Shown one piece after another: positions 54,138-64,000 of a DNA stretch of 64,000 nt. Location: assembly GCA_963682175.1 (NCBI GenBank), contig OY821788.1, positions 15,952,001 to 16,016,000 on the forward strand, read 5' to 3'. Both the position numbers and the translations under genes were made by a program. Source of the stretch: Triglochin maritima (lineage: Eukaryota > Streptophyta > Magnoliopsida > Alismatales > Juncaginaceae). Numbering within the stretch: the first letter of the stretch is position 1; the number at the start of each line of letters is the position of its first letter. Under the pieces are notes generated by a model that searched no databases, was not told where the DNA came from, and saw only the letters and a program-made list of their open reading frames with translations.

Positions 54138-55682
54138 CATATGAAGATGGAAGCCTATTGTTGTACATAGTTAAAAAAAAGGAAAAAAAAATACTCCTTC
54201 AGTGAGCATCGATTGTTGTGGGCCCCAACCCTTTAGTATTTGGGCCCCAATTCTTTCACGTATTTGTATCCCTTCCTTAGCATCTCACAGGTTTTGAGGG
54301 AATTTTGGTTGTGTCCATCAACATAGCCTGAAAGTTCCCTGGGTACTTCGCGTTGGTGAGATCTATTCTTTTTCATGCATATCTCCATGTAGTATCTTGA
54401 TCGCATTCATTGAGGACAATGCATGAAGTAGGTGTGGGGGGGTGTTTTACGTGTGTACATAGTCGAGTCTTTTCTTTTGATTTTGCTTTCTTTTGTTTGC
54501 ATTGTTAGGGTCATGTTAGTGTGTTGCATTTAATATCGATATATCTGCTTGCCATGATCCTTGGGTGACTTGTCTTCTTTTGCTTGCCTAGTGCTTCAAA
54601 ATTTTCACATTTCTTTCAAAATCTTCATGTGTTTGCGAAAGAAAATGTTTTGTTGGTTTTGCGTGTGTTTAGCATGTGCAAAACCGTTGAGAGGCAAAGT
54701 AAAAAGAAAGCTCCCAAAATTGTCTTGAACTTGGTGCATTAGGATATCTAGTACGTGGCTTTAAGATTTATCGAGTCGTTATGATGCACCCCAATTTTCC
54801 CTAGGGGGTGAGTAATCATAGGGTTTCAGCACTCAAACAATTAAAGAAGTCCACCCTGAACCTAGTGAGTCAAATAATTCGTATTTGTTAGTATAAGGAA
54901 GTTTGTCGTGGTCAAGGGCCCTTAATCTCTTTTTGTGAAACTTAAGTGTAAGGGTTTTGGTTCACATGTAGATAAATAAATAAGTGGTGTTCTCTCTTCT
55001 CGCACGGCTCCTATCACTTGGGAAAGTAGGTCTGAGGGGCCTTTGTGCTTGGTGCTTTCGAGTCATCTGACTTGGGATGCACCGACCGAACTCCCGTTAC
55101 ACGGGTGGTAGGGATCGCCCTATGTGGAGATTTGGGGTAAGGTGTACGTGATAGTGTAAGTCCTCATAGGCAATGATGCACGAAACCTGACCCTGGGAGA
55201 ATCAAACACCAACCAATAAAATGCTCTAAAGAAAAAAAAGAAGAAAAAAAGAAGAAGTCAAATAAGAACCAAAATGGACTTTACACATTGTATCACATTC
55301 AGAAGTTAAGGTTGCCCATGTCTTTCACTTAAGTCCATAACTAACTATCACGAATAACTCATTAGGCTAGATGTGTGGACCGATTACATATATAGAGTCG
55401 ACCCGTAGTATTACCGCATCTCATGATCGACAATATGAGTCCAACGAGTCGAGTGTCTAGATTGAATAATGCATCTTGTTCGGATTTTGTGGGTATATCC
55501 GCTGAAAACCCTCAGGAGACAACACTCCTCCTCCTTGGCAACAAGGAGGTGTAACGGCTTGTTGCACGTGCTAAGTGCAACCGTGATTCCTACGAAAGTG
55601 AGTTAGGATTTCTTGTTTTTTGTTTGCTTTTCTCTTTCTTTGTTTTGCTCGGGACTAGCAAAAACTTAGGTGTGGGGGTATT
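54138..55682 (+). other. Non-coding 3' spacer of element E
   Basis: About 1.5 kb without coding potential but conserved in B, D and F. It contains CTCCCGTTACACGGGTGGTA (about 55089), GCCCTATGTGGAGATTTGGG, and TTGCACGTGCTAAGTGCAA (about 55561-55579). It ends in the polypurine tract GTGTGGGGGTATT. Its conservation suggests cis-acting RNA or replication signals. Confidence 0.78.
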
Positions 55683-56655
55683 TGATTGACATCATTTCAT
55701 GCTTATATTTGTATCTTATATCCATTATCTTACACCTAAGCAATGCTACGTGATGAGTTTTATGTTTAGTTTTCAGAAATAAAGAGGTTTGAAGAGAAGA
55801 GCCATGAAAGGAATCAAAAGCAGGAAAAAAGACCTAATTGTGAGACCCGGGGACTAAGATGCAAGGGAGAAGGACCTGATCGTAAGACCGAAGGACCTAA
55901 GAGAAAAACAGGAAACTCCACATCATCATGGGGAGTATTTTGTCAATTCGATTCGGGTCGGAGCTCCAACAAACCAAGTAGATGCATCAAAGCCTAAGAA
56001 ATACTTCCAGAAAAGCCCAACACAAAACCCAGACGGATCTGAGCTTTATAGGCCGCCAATTGGCAGTCTGGAACCGCCAATTGGCGGTCTGGTTAAGCCC
56101 AGATCTGCTAAGCTTTCTCCTGGACTTGTATTAATGTGTGTTTAGGCTATTTTTGGTAGTGGTTTAGTCCCACATCGGGGGATTGTCCCGAATTAGCTTT
56201 TTCCATGCTTATAAATAGAACTCTTCACCTTCCATTGTAATTACCCATTGTTTGGTGGCATTCTCTCTACTAAGGAGTGAGCCTTGAAGCAATAACTCAA
56301 GGTGGAGAAGAATGCTACCTTCAATGTGAGTCATTGTTAATAAAAGTTTCTTTGTTTCTTTTAATCTTGTCTTGTTATGTCTTTTATTTGGTGCATGCTT
56401 GGTTAGTCTTTCTTTCTTTAATATTTTTTGCCTTCTTAGTTAACTTTTTTTTCAGTATTATGCTTTTTTTTCTAATATAGTTAGTGTAATGAGTAGTGAG
56501 TAGTTCCATCCCCATTTGGGGGGGTGGAGAAATATGTGATATAATCATGTAGTGTATTAAGTGTGTGTTATCTTTGCCTCCCAGTGGACGATCCGTATTT
56601 GCCACCGCTTCAACGCGGCCGTGCACTTGCGGTTAATATAAAACGAGATCAATCA
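55683..56655 (+). repeat. Internally deleted 3' LTR of element E
   Basis: It matches the 5' LTR at both ends but is 973 bp long. About 580 bp are missing at the junction GTTATCTTTGCCTCCCAG (about 56575). The U3 palindromes (56051-56068, one mismatch; 56072-56089) and the TATA box (about 56210) are retained. Confidence 0.92.
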
Positions 56656-57524
56656 GGTCGCTATAGGTCCTTACAGCTAGACGACGCCTAACTGCGAGGT
56701 CACACGGCCTCAACACGCCTCATCTCCCTACGACGAGGACCACAAAGCCCAGCAAGTAAGCCAAGATCCGGGGATCTCGTCTCTCCTACTATCGACAAAG
56801 TGGGCAACGCCGATCAGGTCATGACGGTCGGTACCGGATCACTCTCCTAATGCGTCCGAATTCCTTAAGGCCCATGTCTACTTGATTTAAAATTAGGCTC
56901 TTCATTAGTGTGGTTTTTGGGGGCAAAGGAAAGAGTGATGAAATCCCCCACCTTATCTTTTATGGGACAGCCCCTCCTTAGTAGCGTTTTGGAGTCCTAA
57001 TCTAGCAATCAACTCTCCAAACAAACGCTCAACTCACACTTGTTGCAATGCACTTCCTACTAACTAATGCATGTTCATACGAAATGCATGAATAAGAGTA
57101 GAAGGTGCGTACCTCATGCCAGCTCTCAGCAACAGAAAATAAAGCTAAGATAAAAGACAATCTAAATGCCTAAGTCACATACATGATGCATGAGCTAAAC
57201 AAAAAGAATGCCTAATCTTTTGCTTTGAGTTTTAGGGTCCAAGTTGCTTAAGGGAAGTTGATTATTAATCTGGGAACAATCTAAGAGTCAGAACATGCCA
57301 AATTGAGTCCCAGATTACTAGATCAATTATGGCAACACGACAAAGAAATAAGAAGGCAAAAGCAGCTCACCAGACCGCTGATTGGCGGTCCAAACTGCCC
57401 AGCTTTCCTCCAAATTTTTCCAGATGCCTCTCCTTTCGACTCCAAGTCTACCGAAACAAAGAAAAACTAAAAAACAAAAATTAAATCCACTCGAATCGTC
57501 CAAACAAGAGTCTGGACTAGCACC
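56656..57524 (-). other. Leader of element F, part next to the primer site
   Basis: Non-coding and aligned with the leaders of B, D and E. It begins with GGTCG, the right duplication of E. GACCGCTGATTGGCGGTC at 57373-57390 is about 160 nt from the LTR, matching the position in B. Confidence 0.78.
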
Positions 57525-57542
57525 TCCCCGGCAACGACGCCA
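57525..57542 (-). other. Primer binding site of element F (tRNA-Asp)
   Basis: The plus strand reads TCCCCGGCAACGACGCCA, the tRNA-Asp 3' end with one G to A change. Confidence 0.9.
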
Positions 57543-57548
57543 AATACT

Positions 57549-58954
57549 TGTTGAACGTTTTATTTAAAACCGCAAGTGCACGACCGCGATGAAGCGGTGG
57601 CAAGTACGGGTCGTCCTCAGGGAGGTGAGCAGCCTCTTGTTTATCAGAAATCAAGTGGCAAAAATTGGGGGAGAAAGATTGATTATGCTACTCTACACTA
57701 AACTACGCTAAGAAGTATGAAATGCGAACGAAAGAAACAAACAATGAAATGACAACTAAGCTAAGAACAAAAGAAGAATGTTGAAATACAGAAATGGGAA
57801 AAACCCCTAAGGGGTGGAGTGAGTGCACACATGCAAAGAGGTGGGTGTTGAACACATTCATTAAGCACAAATGAAGGTGGTGTTATCATGCATAGGAAGT
57901 GTCTAAATGTTATGGCAAAACCTATCAATCTATTCACCAACCTAGTTGATTAACATTTACATATGCAAGTTGTTTATTTCAGAACCTAAACAAGCATGAG
58001 AGGTGTCTAATCATTTTGGCAAAACTCATCAAGTTATAAATTCTATCCTAAACAAGCAAGCATACATTCATGTTTTATCAACACATTGGAAATAAAGCAT
58101 TCAATCCATTCTCATTTGCATGTATGTACATCTACTCCACCCCCCAAAGGGGATGGAACTACTCACTAAACATTACACTAATTATTAAACTAAACAAAGA
58201 AAGCATATTAACTAAGCTAATAAAACTTAATGAAATGAGATTAAGCAAAGCAAAACAAGAAACATAAAACAAACAACATAATAAAGAAAACTTGTATTAA
58301 AATGACTCACATTAAAAGTAGCATCCTCCTACTTTAGTGTGTGCTTCAAGGTCTCACTTCTAGTAGAAAGAATAGCCACTTAAAATATGGAGTGATTCCA
58401 ATGGAAGGTGAAGAGTTCTATTTATAGCCATGGAAAAAGGCAAATTGGGACAATCCCCCGATGTGGGACTAAACAGATACCAAAAATAGCCTAAACATCC
58501 TCTAATACATGTGCTGGAGAAATGTTAGCGGATTTGGGCCAAAATGGACCGCCAATTAGCGGTCTTGGACCGCCAATTGGCGGTCTATATGGTTTAGATC
58601 CTGCTCATTTTTGTTTTGGGCTTTTCTTGGTATATTTTCTGGTCTTGGATGCATTTAATTGGTTTGTTAGAGCTCCGACCCGAATCGAATTGCTAAAATA
58701 CTCCCCATGATGGTGTGGAGTATTCTGTTTTGCTCTTAGGTCCTTCTGTCTTACGTTCAGGTCCTTCTTCCTTGCATCTCAGTCCCCAGATCTCACAATT
58801 CAGTCCTTTTTCCCAGCTTTTGGGTCCTTTTATGCTTCATCTCTTCAAACCTATTTATTCCAGAAAACTAAACATAAAACTCGTAACATAGCATTGTTTA
58901 GGTGAAAGATAATGGATATAAGATACAAATTTAAGCATGAAATGATGTCAATCA
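57549..58954 (-). repeat. 5' LTR of element F
   Basis: A 1,406-bp LTR with TGTTGAACG and ATGTCAATCA ends. U3 palindromes are GACCGCCAATTAGCGGTC (58547-58564) and GACCGCCAATTGGCGGTC (58568-58585). A minus-strand TATA box lies near 58413-58426. Confidence 0.93.
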
Positions 58955-59640
58955 CATATACATGCTTAGATATATTATTTTCCCCAATCAATGTACGTAT
59001 ATATATATTATGATGATTTTTCCTTGATTGCACCATTCTTGTAGTGTCATTATTCCAAATAAAATACAATATTCAAACTACTTGAAACAAATCCAAATGA
59101 AATACATTATTGTAACCAATTCAAACTACTCAAAATCAAAAACAATATTCCAAGCAATTCAACCGAATTCATATTGTTAGAATACACAATCAAAAACAAT
59201 AACAATATTCCAACTACTTCAAACTAACCCAAATCAATTACATTGTTCCAACCAATTCAAACTAATCCAAATCAAATACTATATTCCAACCAATTCAAAG
59301 TTAGAATACTCAATGAAAAGCAATTGTAATGTTATGGGGATTTGAACTATAATTTACGACTCAAAATCATCATTACGAGTCAACCGAATTTGAATATGTA
59401 AGGAATAAATTTGAAGTTAATCTAAATCATTATCAAATAAACTAAACAAATAATCCAAATAATTGTCATCCAATTTAAACTAACCCAAATCAACACATAC
59501 ATAAATCAAAGTGTTTTGCTACAATAAACATTAACAATTTGGTACAAATCTAATACAAATCAACACATACACATCTACTCCAAATTAACACATATTCATA
59601 CACATTTAATACAAATCAAAATGTATATTAATAGTTTCAA
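58955..59640. repeat. AT-rich degenerate tandem repeat
   Basis: After the CATAT duplication, about 59045-59620 repeats phrases such as CAATTCAAACTAATCCAAAT and ATATTCCAACCAATTCAA with a loose period of roughly 45-50 bp. It is an eroded minisatellite with no coding sequence. Confidence 0.6.
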
Positions 59641-59757
59641 TACACTCACTAGAAGAGGGGAGCAATTGCGATACAACGGGATCATCGAAGAAGGATAAGA
59701 AATGCAGCCGACGGTGAGGAAAAATGAGGGGGAGGTGGGGGGTCGGCGACCCCTTTT

Positions 59758-59912
59758 CTGTGTAGCAAAAACGATATATTCGATGCCGTTTTTAGGCTTT
59801 TCTAAAAATGGCATCTGTGATGCCGTTTTCATTAAGGGATGAAAATGGCATATGTGATGCATTTTTTGTTAATGAAAACGGTATCACAGGTGCCGGTTTT
59901 TTTCTCATAGTT
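59758..59912. repeat. Small hairpin element with GATGCCGTTTT motifs
   Basis: Inverted repeats such as AAAAATGGCATCTGTGATGCCGTTTT (59810-59835, described here as AAAATGGCATC pairing with GATGCCGTTTT) alternate through the segment. The right edge, inverted, reads ACTATGAGAAAAAAACCGGC, like a CACTA terminus. The same motif builds the near-palindrome at 39605-39785, which was about 3.3 kb away before F inserted. Confidence 0.6.
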
Positions 59913-60114
59913 TGCCAAATAAATTTTCCATCTTTATATCATTCTAATGTTTTTTGGTGAATATTTTTAAAAAAATCCTTTTATGTTTGTCTAAAATATT
60001 AGTTTTGAAAGTAATTTGAAATAGATAAAAAAATTAAAAGTGGACAAACTTATTATTCTTCTCTTGTGGAGATAATGTTTTTAAAATATTGGTATAAAAT
60101 TTTGAGCTTTTCGC
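59913..60114. other. AT-rich spacer, nothing recognised
   Basis: No coding sequence or repeat boundaries are visible. Confidence 0.5.
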
Positions 60115-60822
60115 TAAAGTGTCACTTAAAAACACTTTAATTCCCAAAATGTTATCGCGTTATACTTATTCTTTGAATTCTACTAAAAACCAAGCTTAAC
60201 ATCAAAATGTCATTATATTTTTGGAATGTTGTTGATTTGTGAGACCAATAAGTTTTTCTGTAAGTAACGTTAGTATTTAGTTAACGACGTTAAAAATAAT
60301 AATATTTAATGGTAAATCTTGCAAATTCAACCATGATTAACCTAACAAACATTTCTTTTCTTTCTCTATTTTTTCTCTTTCCTCTCTCTCCTCTTTCTAC
60401 GCTTTCTTTCTCCTCTTTCTACGCTTTCTTTCTCCTCTTTCTATTCTATTCCCTCTACTCTTTCTCACTAATTCTCATCTCTAGTGGGAAGAATGAGAGG
60501 ACCGAGAGAAGGGTTAAGTGAGAGAGAAGAGAGAGGAGAGAGAAGAAGAGAGAGAGGAGAGATTAGAGAGAGAAGAGAGAAGGGAGAGTAGAGGGAGTAT
60601 GGAGAGAGGAAAGAGAAAGAAGAGAAAAAAATAGAAAGGTTTGTTAAGTTATTCGGGGGTGAATTTGTAAATTTTAAAATTAAATATTATTCTTTTAACA
60701 CCATTAATGGAATAGTGACATTACTAATGGAAAATTTTAACGGGTGACAAATCTGTAACAATCTGAAAACATAGTGACATTTTGGATATTAACAATGTTT
60801 TTGAGTGATATCCATGAAAATA
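60115..60822. mobile_element. Foldback element with long inverted arms
   Basis: The left arm (GTGTCACTTAAAAACACTTT near 60119, then CAAAATGTCATTAT, AATAATATTTAATGG and CCTAACAAACATTTCTTTTC, and a CT-rich run to about 60480) pairs in the same order with the inverted right arm (GA-rich run from about 60490, GAAAGGTTTGTTAAG, ATTAAATATTATT, CATAGTGACATTTTGG, TGTTTTTGAGTGATATC near 60812). Total length is about 700 bp with arms near 330 bp. A target duplication could not be fixed. An open frame at 60309-60521 reads only the low-complexity arm. Confidence 0.72.
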
Positions 60823-61948
60823 ATTATAACGTGAGCCCTAAAATTTAAGGTGAAACAAACTGCCACGACTAAGGGTGTGCATGGATGTTAGGAAATTTGC
60901 AGGGCTTATTTAAAAAACTGTTTTTTTGTAAAACTATGACAACCTTTTAAATCATCAAAAGTAGAAAAAAAACTAACTTGTCTGGATGAAACATTGCTTT
61001 GAATCTAATGATTATTTTGCCCTTCTTCCTCCATGTCCAGTCTTAGTTCATTATTTCTAGGTTTTTCTCAGTGAATATGATTAATACTTTAAGAAAAATA
61101 ATTTTTATATATCTATTAACGAATCTCAATCAAATATTGCTTCATCAAAATATTTTATTTCAATAAAAAACAAAAGGCCTTCGCCTTTTGTTCCATGTTC
61201 ACGGATGGAGTCAGACAAATTTCCATGTTCACGGATGGAGTCAGACAAACATAAGAAGCAACCGAAAACCCAACTTCCATGTTCACGGATGGAGTCAGAC
61301 AAATTTCTAAGTGGGGCTAAACATAAATTTTACCTAATAATTTTCCAAAGTAGATCAGAAAGATTTACTTGCAATTATGCAGACTTTTGGTGCAATGGAA
61401 TCATATGTTTCATAGCTAGTAGGTTGAACTATGGAACTTTGACCAAAGTATACGGGGCTTTACCTTATTTTCTAACAAATAACTAAGCTCTTAAACATAT
61501 CACTTCAACAACATGGCCCATGTTTTGAAGATGTGACTAAAATCACGACAAAAAAAACCAAATTGTCAAGAAGGTTGTTGGAGCCTTGTAGGTGTTGGAG
61601 AGGGAAGATGGGTAGGGTTTGGAGATAGGTTGTGGTTGTGAGGATGGTCCGGATGGTGTCGTTAAGGCAAGAGGTGTGAGATTTGGCGATAGGAATTTTT
61701 CAGTATATTGCCTTCAAATGTGAAGGGTAAGATTATCCTAAATATTGACAATTTTTAAGTAATCTAAAAGCCAAGGGTCCTTAGTTTTTTTATTTGAACC
61801 ATTTTTCTTGTAAATGTAAACTAAATTTATAAAGAAACTAGAACTCAAGAGGGATATTTGGCATCGTTAGTCAGAAAAAAGCTGTTTCTAGGGAAAATTC
61901 GTTAGAAAAGATGCACATCCAAGCATTATTACCTATTTTTTAAGATAA
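60823..61948. repeat. Intergenic DNA with three copies of a 29-bp direct repeat
   Basis: TTCCATGTTCACGGATGGAG plus TCAGACAAA occurs at 61191-61219, 61221-61249 and 61275-61303. Directly before it, CAAAAGGCCTTCGCCTTTTG (61171-61190) is a perfect eight-base-pair hairpin with a CTTC loop. The rest of the interval shows no gene. Confidence 0.7.
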
Positions 61949-62333
61949 TATTGTTGGAAAAAAGGGTTATAATGTCTGATATTAAAGGGGGTACAACGTC
62001 AGGTTAACCACTTTGGTTGACCGACGTAGTAGGTGGGAAACGTTATACGGGGATAATCTTTCACATCGGTTTAAAATCCGACATGATAGTGGGGGTCTAC
62101 CATGTCGATTTTATAGAAAAGAGAATCCCCTGAAGGCCACGCAGATGTCTTTAACCTTCTTTGCATCTACGTTGTAACCAAAAGAGAATTCCAAGGCTTA
62201 ACAATGCGAAACCTTTACGTTAATATATCTTGCTTTTATTTTTCTTTTCTCTATGTTTAGATCACTTTTGGATTTGCTAGAATTGTTTCAAATTATACTT
62301 AGGTAGTTTAATCTTACATATTGAACACCTTAC

Positions 62334-62430
62334 CTTGTATTTGGAAGCTGCAAATCAGTCTACATGAACTGGTGTTAGATGAGACGGAACTATCAACCTT
62401 ATCCACAATGAACACCAGATATGAGAATCT
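62334..62430 (-). other. Possible captured exon
   Basis: On the minus strand a 97-nt segment is preceded by TTCATTACAG and followed by GTAAGGTG, good plant splice acceptor and donor contexts. One frame is open throughout (RFSYLVFIVDKVDSSVSSN at its start). I do not recognise the protein. Confidence 0.4.
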
Positions 62431-63000
62431 CTGTAATGAATTGAAGCAAAGTAATCCAAATCGATTCAAAGAGGAACACAACAACTAAGACAAGTAACAA
62501 CCATCGAGTGATGAAAAACAAACAAAAACATATAGATTATTAAATAAGTAAACAATAGGAAATCAGAATACTATAACATCCAGTACATATTCACTGGTGT
62601 AAGCTTTAGATCAAACTGATCTGCTAAAGAATCACCACAAGTAATGATCACCTCAACTAAAAACTAGTATACGACTGTATAGATCAGTTAAAAACCATCA
62701 CAAACCTCATTGATCTCTAATCCACTCAAACATCACGAAATCCATAACATTCAACTCACATGCACTAGTCTCAGATGGAAATTAAACTATCAACCTAATG
62801 CTGAATCATCACTAGAACTAGTAACTTCAACTAAACTTCCAAACTAAACCAAATCGAACCAAAAAACAAACCAAACCCCTAAAATGCCAAAAACAACAAG
62901 AAAACAGCATAAATATAGGATGGAACACTAGAAAATCATCAAAAACCACACCGATCGCCGATCCAACCGAAAACCAATGCGAAATCGGAAACGGGAAGGA

Positions 63001-63378
63001 TCAGAGCAAACATGAGCGTGATTGAACCGAACGACTCAGATCGGCATCACAGTGACGGATTAGGGTGCAAAACCCGACGATCCTGGGATTGGACGAGGCA
63101 GAGAAGAAGGAAAGGTTGGGATTGTTTGATCTGGACGGTGGAAGGGAGTGGGAAGTGGAGAAGACGGTATTGAGAAGAGCCATCGGGGAGAGAGAGGAGA
63201 CGAGAGGATACCTCTTGGAGGGAGGCTTTGGGAGGAGAGAGGAGGTGGGGAATGGGGGTAGGGAGGTCGAGGAAAGTTGGAAGCTGGAGGCTTTTGGGTT
63301 TGGATAGTGTGGGAAAGAGAGCGAGAGGAAATTGCGGTGTTCTGTTTTGTTATTATATATTAACACCACTCCTTCCAC
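63001..63378 (-). CDS. Possible captured first exon, Ser-rich N-terminus
   Basis: This 125-codon frame is rich in Ser, Pro and Leu. An internal Met at about codon 66 (MALLNTVFSTSHSLPPSRSN) starts a Ser/Arg-rich, acid-poor stretch that resembles a plastid transit peptide, so the real start may be there, with the upstream part as 5' UTR. It lies inside the CACTA-like element, next to its right subterminal repeats, and ends at a TGA where an intron may follow. The product is unknown. It could equally be non-coding DNA that happens to be open. Confidence 0.35.
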   Translation of the reverse strand: MEGVVLIYNNKTEHRNFLSLSFPHYPNPKASSFQLSSTSLPPFPTSSLLPKPPSKRYPLVSSLSPMALLNTVFSTSHSLPPSRSNNPNLSFFSASSNPRIVGFCTLIRHCDADLSRSVQSRSCLL

Positions 63379-63568
63379 GTTGGTTAACTAAAAAACGACG
63401 TGGTAAGATTTGAATTCTGTTTTTAAAACTATTTTAAAAATGCTTCCACGTCGGTTAATTAAGAAAAATATTAATAAATTCAAACAGACAAGGAAGGAGG
63501 CTCTTCCTTGTCGGTTTTAGTTAACCGACGTGGTAGGGGCGACGTGGTAGGTCGGTTTTGCAGCATTG

Positions 63569-64000
63569 TAAACAATACAAACTTTGTAACCCTTAAATTC
63601 AAGGTTAAGTTTGTACCTAACATGTTCTTACCTATGTCAAATTATGACAGAGAAAACGTACTTTCGTAAAGTGTTTTGCTAGTTTATTATTTACATATTC
63701 ATGAGGAATAACCTTTTCTCACTCTAACATCGAAACAAACACAATATTTTTTTGCTTCCATAAATAAGGTTCGTATTGGTTTCACAAATTAGAAAAGTGT
63801 TCTTGAATTCCAAACTTGTGTTCACTTTTCCCTTCTCAAATTATTTTTCTCTTCTTCCCTTAGCACCTCAAACGACCATGTGACATTATTGCATTTTAAT
63901 GAAGGGTTACCTTTCTTTGTATGATACAATTTATAAATATAGGTATTTTCATAAGTTTAATTATACAAATTGTACAGAGCAAAAATCAGAGTTTTCAAGA
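63569..64000. other. Intergenic DNA, nothing recognised
   Basis: AT-rich sequence after the TAA duplication. No supported gene or repeat up to the window end. Confidence 0.5.

Larger units (their letters stand above)
48339..56655 (+). mobile_element. Element E: best-preserved member of the gag-pro-tail family
   Basis: LTRs at 48339-49889 and 55683-56655 are flanked by a perfect GGTCG duplication (48334-48338 and 56656-56660). Inside: a perfect tRNA-Asp primer site, a leader of about 1.1 kb, a 1,035-codon gag-pro-tail frame with only two TAG codons, a 1.5-kb non-coding spacer, and a GTGTGGGGGTATT polypurine tract. There is no RT, RNase H or integrase. It is inserted in the leader of F, in the opposite orientation. 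Confidence 0.94.
42150..58954 (-). mobile_element. Element F: Athila-like gag-pro element carrying nested element E
   Basis: In minus orientation F has a 5' LTR (57549-58954), a near-perfect tRNA-Asp primer site, a leader, a gag-pro-tail region (45070-48044), a spacer and a 3' LTR (42150-43525). The flanking duplication CATAT is perfect (42145-42149 and 58955-58959). Element E inserted in the leader at 48338/56656. Without E it would be about 8.5 kb. There is no RT, RNase H or integrase. Confidence 0.92.
61949..63568. mobile_element. CACTA-like non-autonomous element with gene fragments
   Basis: The right end, inverted, reads CAATGCTGCAAAACCGACC and the left end TATTGTTGGAAAAAAGGG (9 of 13 terminal bases agree). 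Both resemble a CACTA terminus. TAA lies directly outside both ends (61946-61948 and 63569-63571), the three-base duplication expected of the superfamily. Subterminal motifs of the CCACGTCGGTT/AACCGACGTGG type in both orientations occur at 62000-62125 and 63375-63560, also typical of CACTA. No transposase is present. The 1.6-kb interior looks genic (next entries). Confidence 0.68.

Noticed and set aside
60309..60521. 70-codon frame that looks like a membrane protein (Phe/Leu/Ser-rich)
   Set aside because: It translates the CT-rich arm of the foldback element; low complexity only.

Overview
This 64-kb window is nuclear DNA of a flowering plant, most likely a eudicot. It holds no clearly intact host gene. 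Almost all of it is transposable elements: chromovirus Ty3 (Metaviridae-type), Ty1/copia, Athila-like LTR elements, a Mutator-like element (MULE), a plant-mobile-domain (PMD) gene and a CACTA-like element. The species cannot be named from the sequence.

Layout. 1-1347: unassigned DNA, then the last part of a chloroplast-envelope-type quinone oxidoreductase gene (minus strand), cut off by the next element. 1348-10438: element A, a complete Tekay/Del-type chromovirus (minus strand) with LTRs over 2.2 kb. 11728-17870: element B, an Athila-like element (minus) with no reverse transcriptase and one unusual 503-codon ORF. 18768-37455: element D, an Athila-like gag-pro element (plus, TSD GTACC), interrupted by an inverted solo LTR (19274-20606) and by element C, a 9.7-kb copia element (21423-31167, plus, TSD GATCT). 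37505-41790: decayed MULE transposase (plus) and decayed PMD gene (minus), converging. 42150-58954: element F, an Athila-like gag-pro element (minus, TSD CATAT), interrupted by element E (48339-56655, plus, TSD GGTCG), the best-preserved family member. 58955-64000: AT-rich DNA with small hairpin elements, a foldback element and a CACTA-like element (61949-63568, TSD TAA) that seems to carry gene pieces.

How they fit together. B, D, E and F are one non-autonomous family: tRNA-Asp primer site, gag, an Athila-type protease and a conserved acidic tail, then about 1.5 kb of conserved non-coding sequence where RT, RNase H and integrase should be. They must borrow these enzymes from a helper not present here. 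A and C encode full enzyme sets but are broken by stops and frameshifts.

Most interesting signals: (1) the 10-bp palindrome CGGTCGACCG is arrayed in the promoter-side half of the LTRs of both A (Ty3) and C (Ty1), which are unrelated; (2) an 18-bp palindrome of the type GACCGCCAATTGGCGGTC occurs in the U3 of family members and again 160-180 nt past the LTR, where retroviruses keep dimerisation/packaging signals; (3) element B keeps a long open frame after losing the capsid and protease parts.
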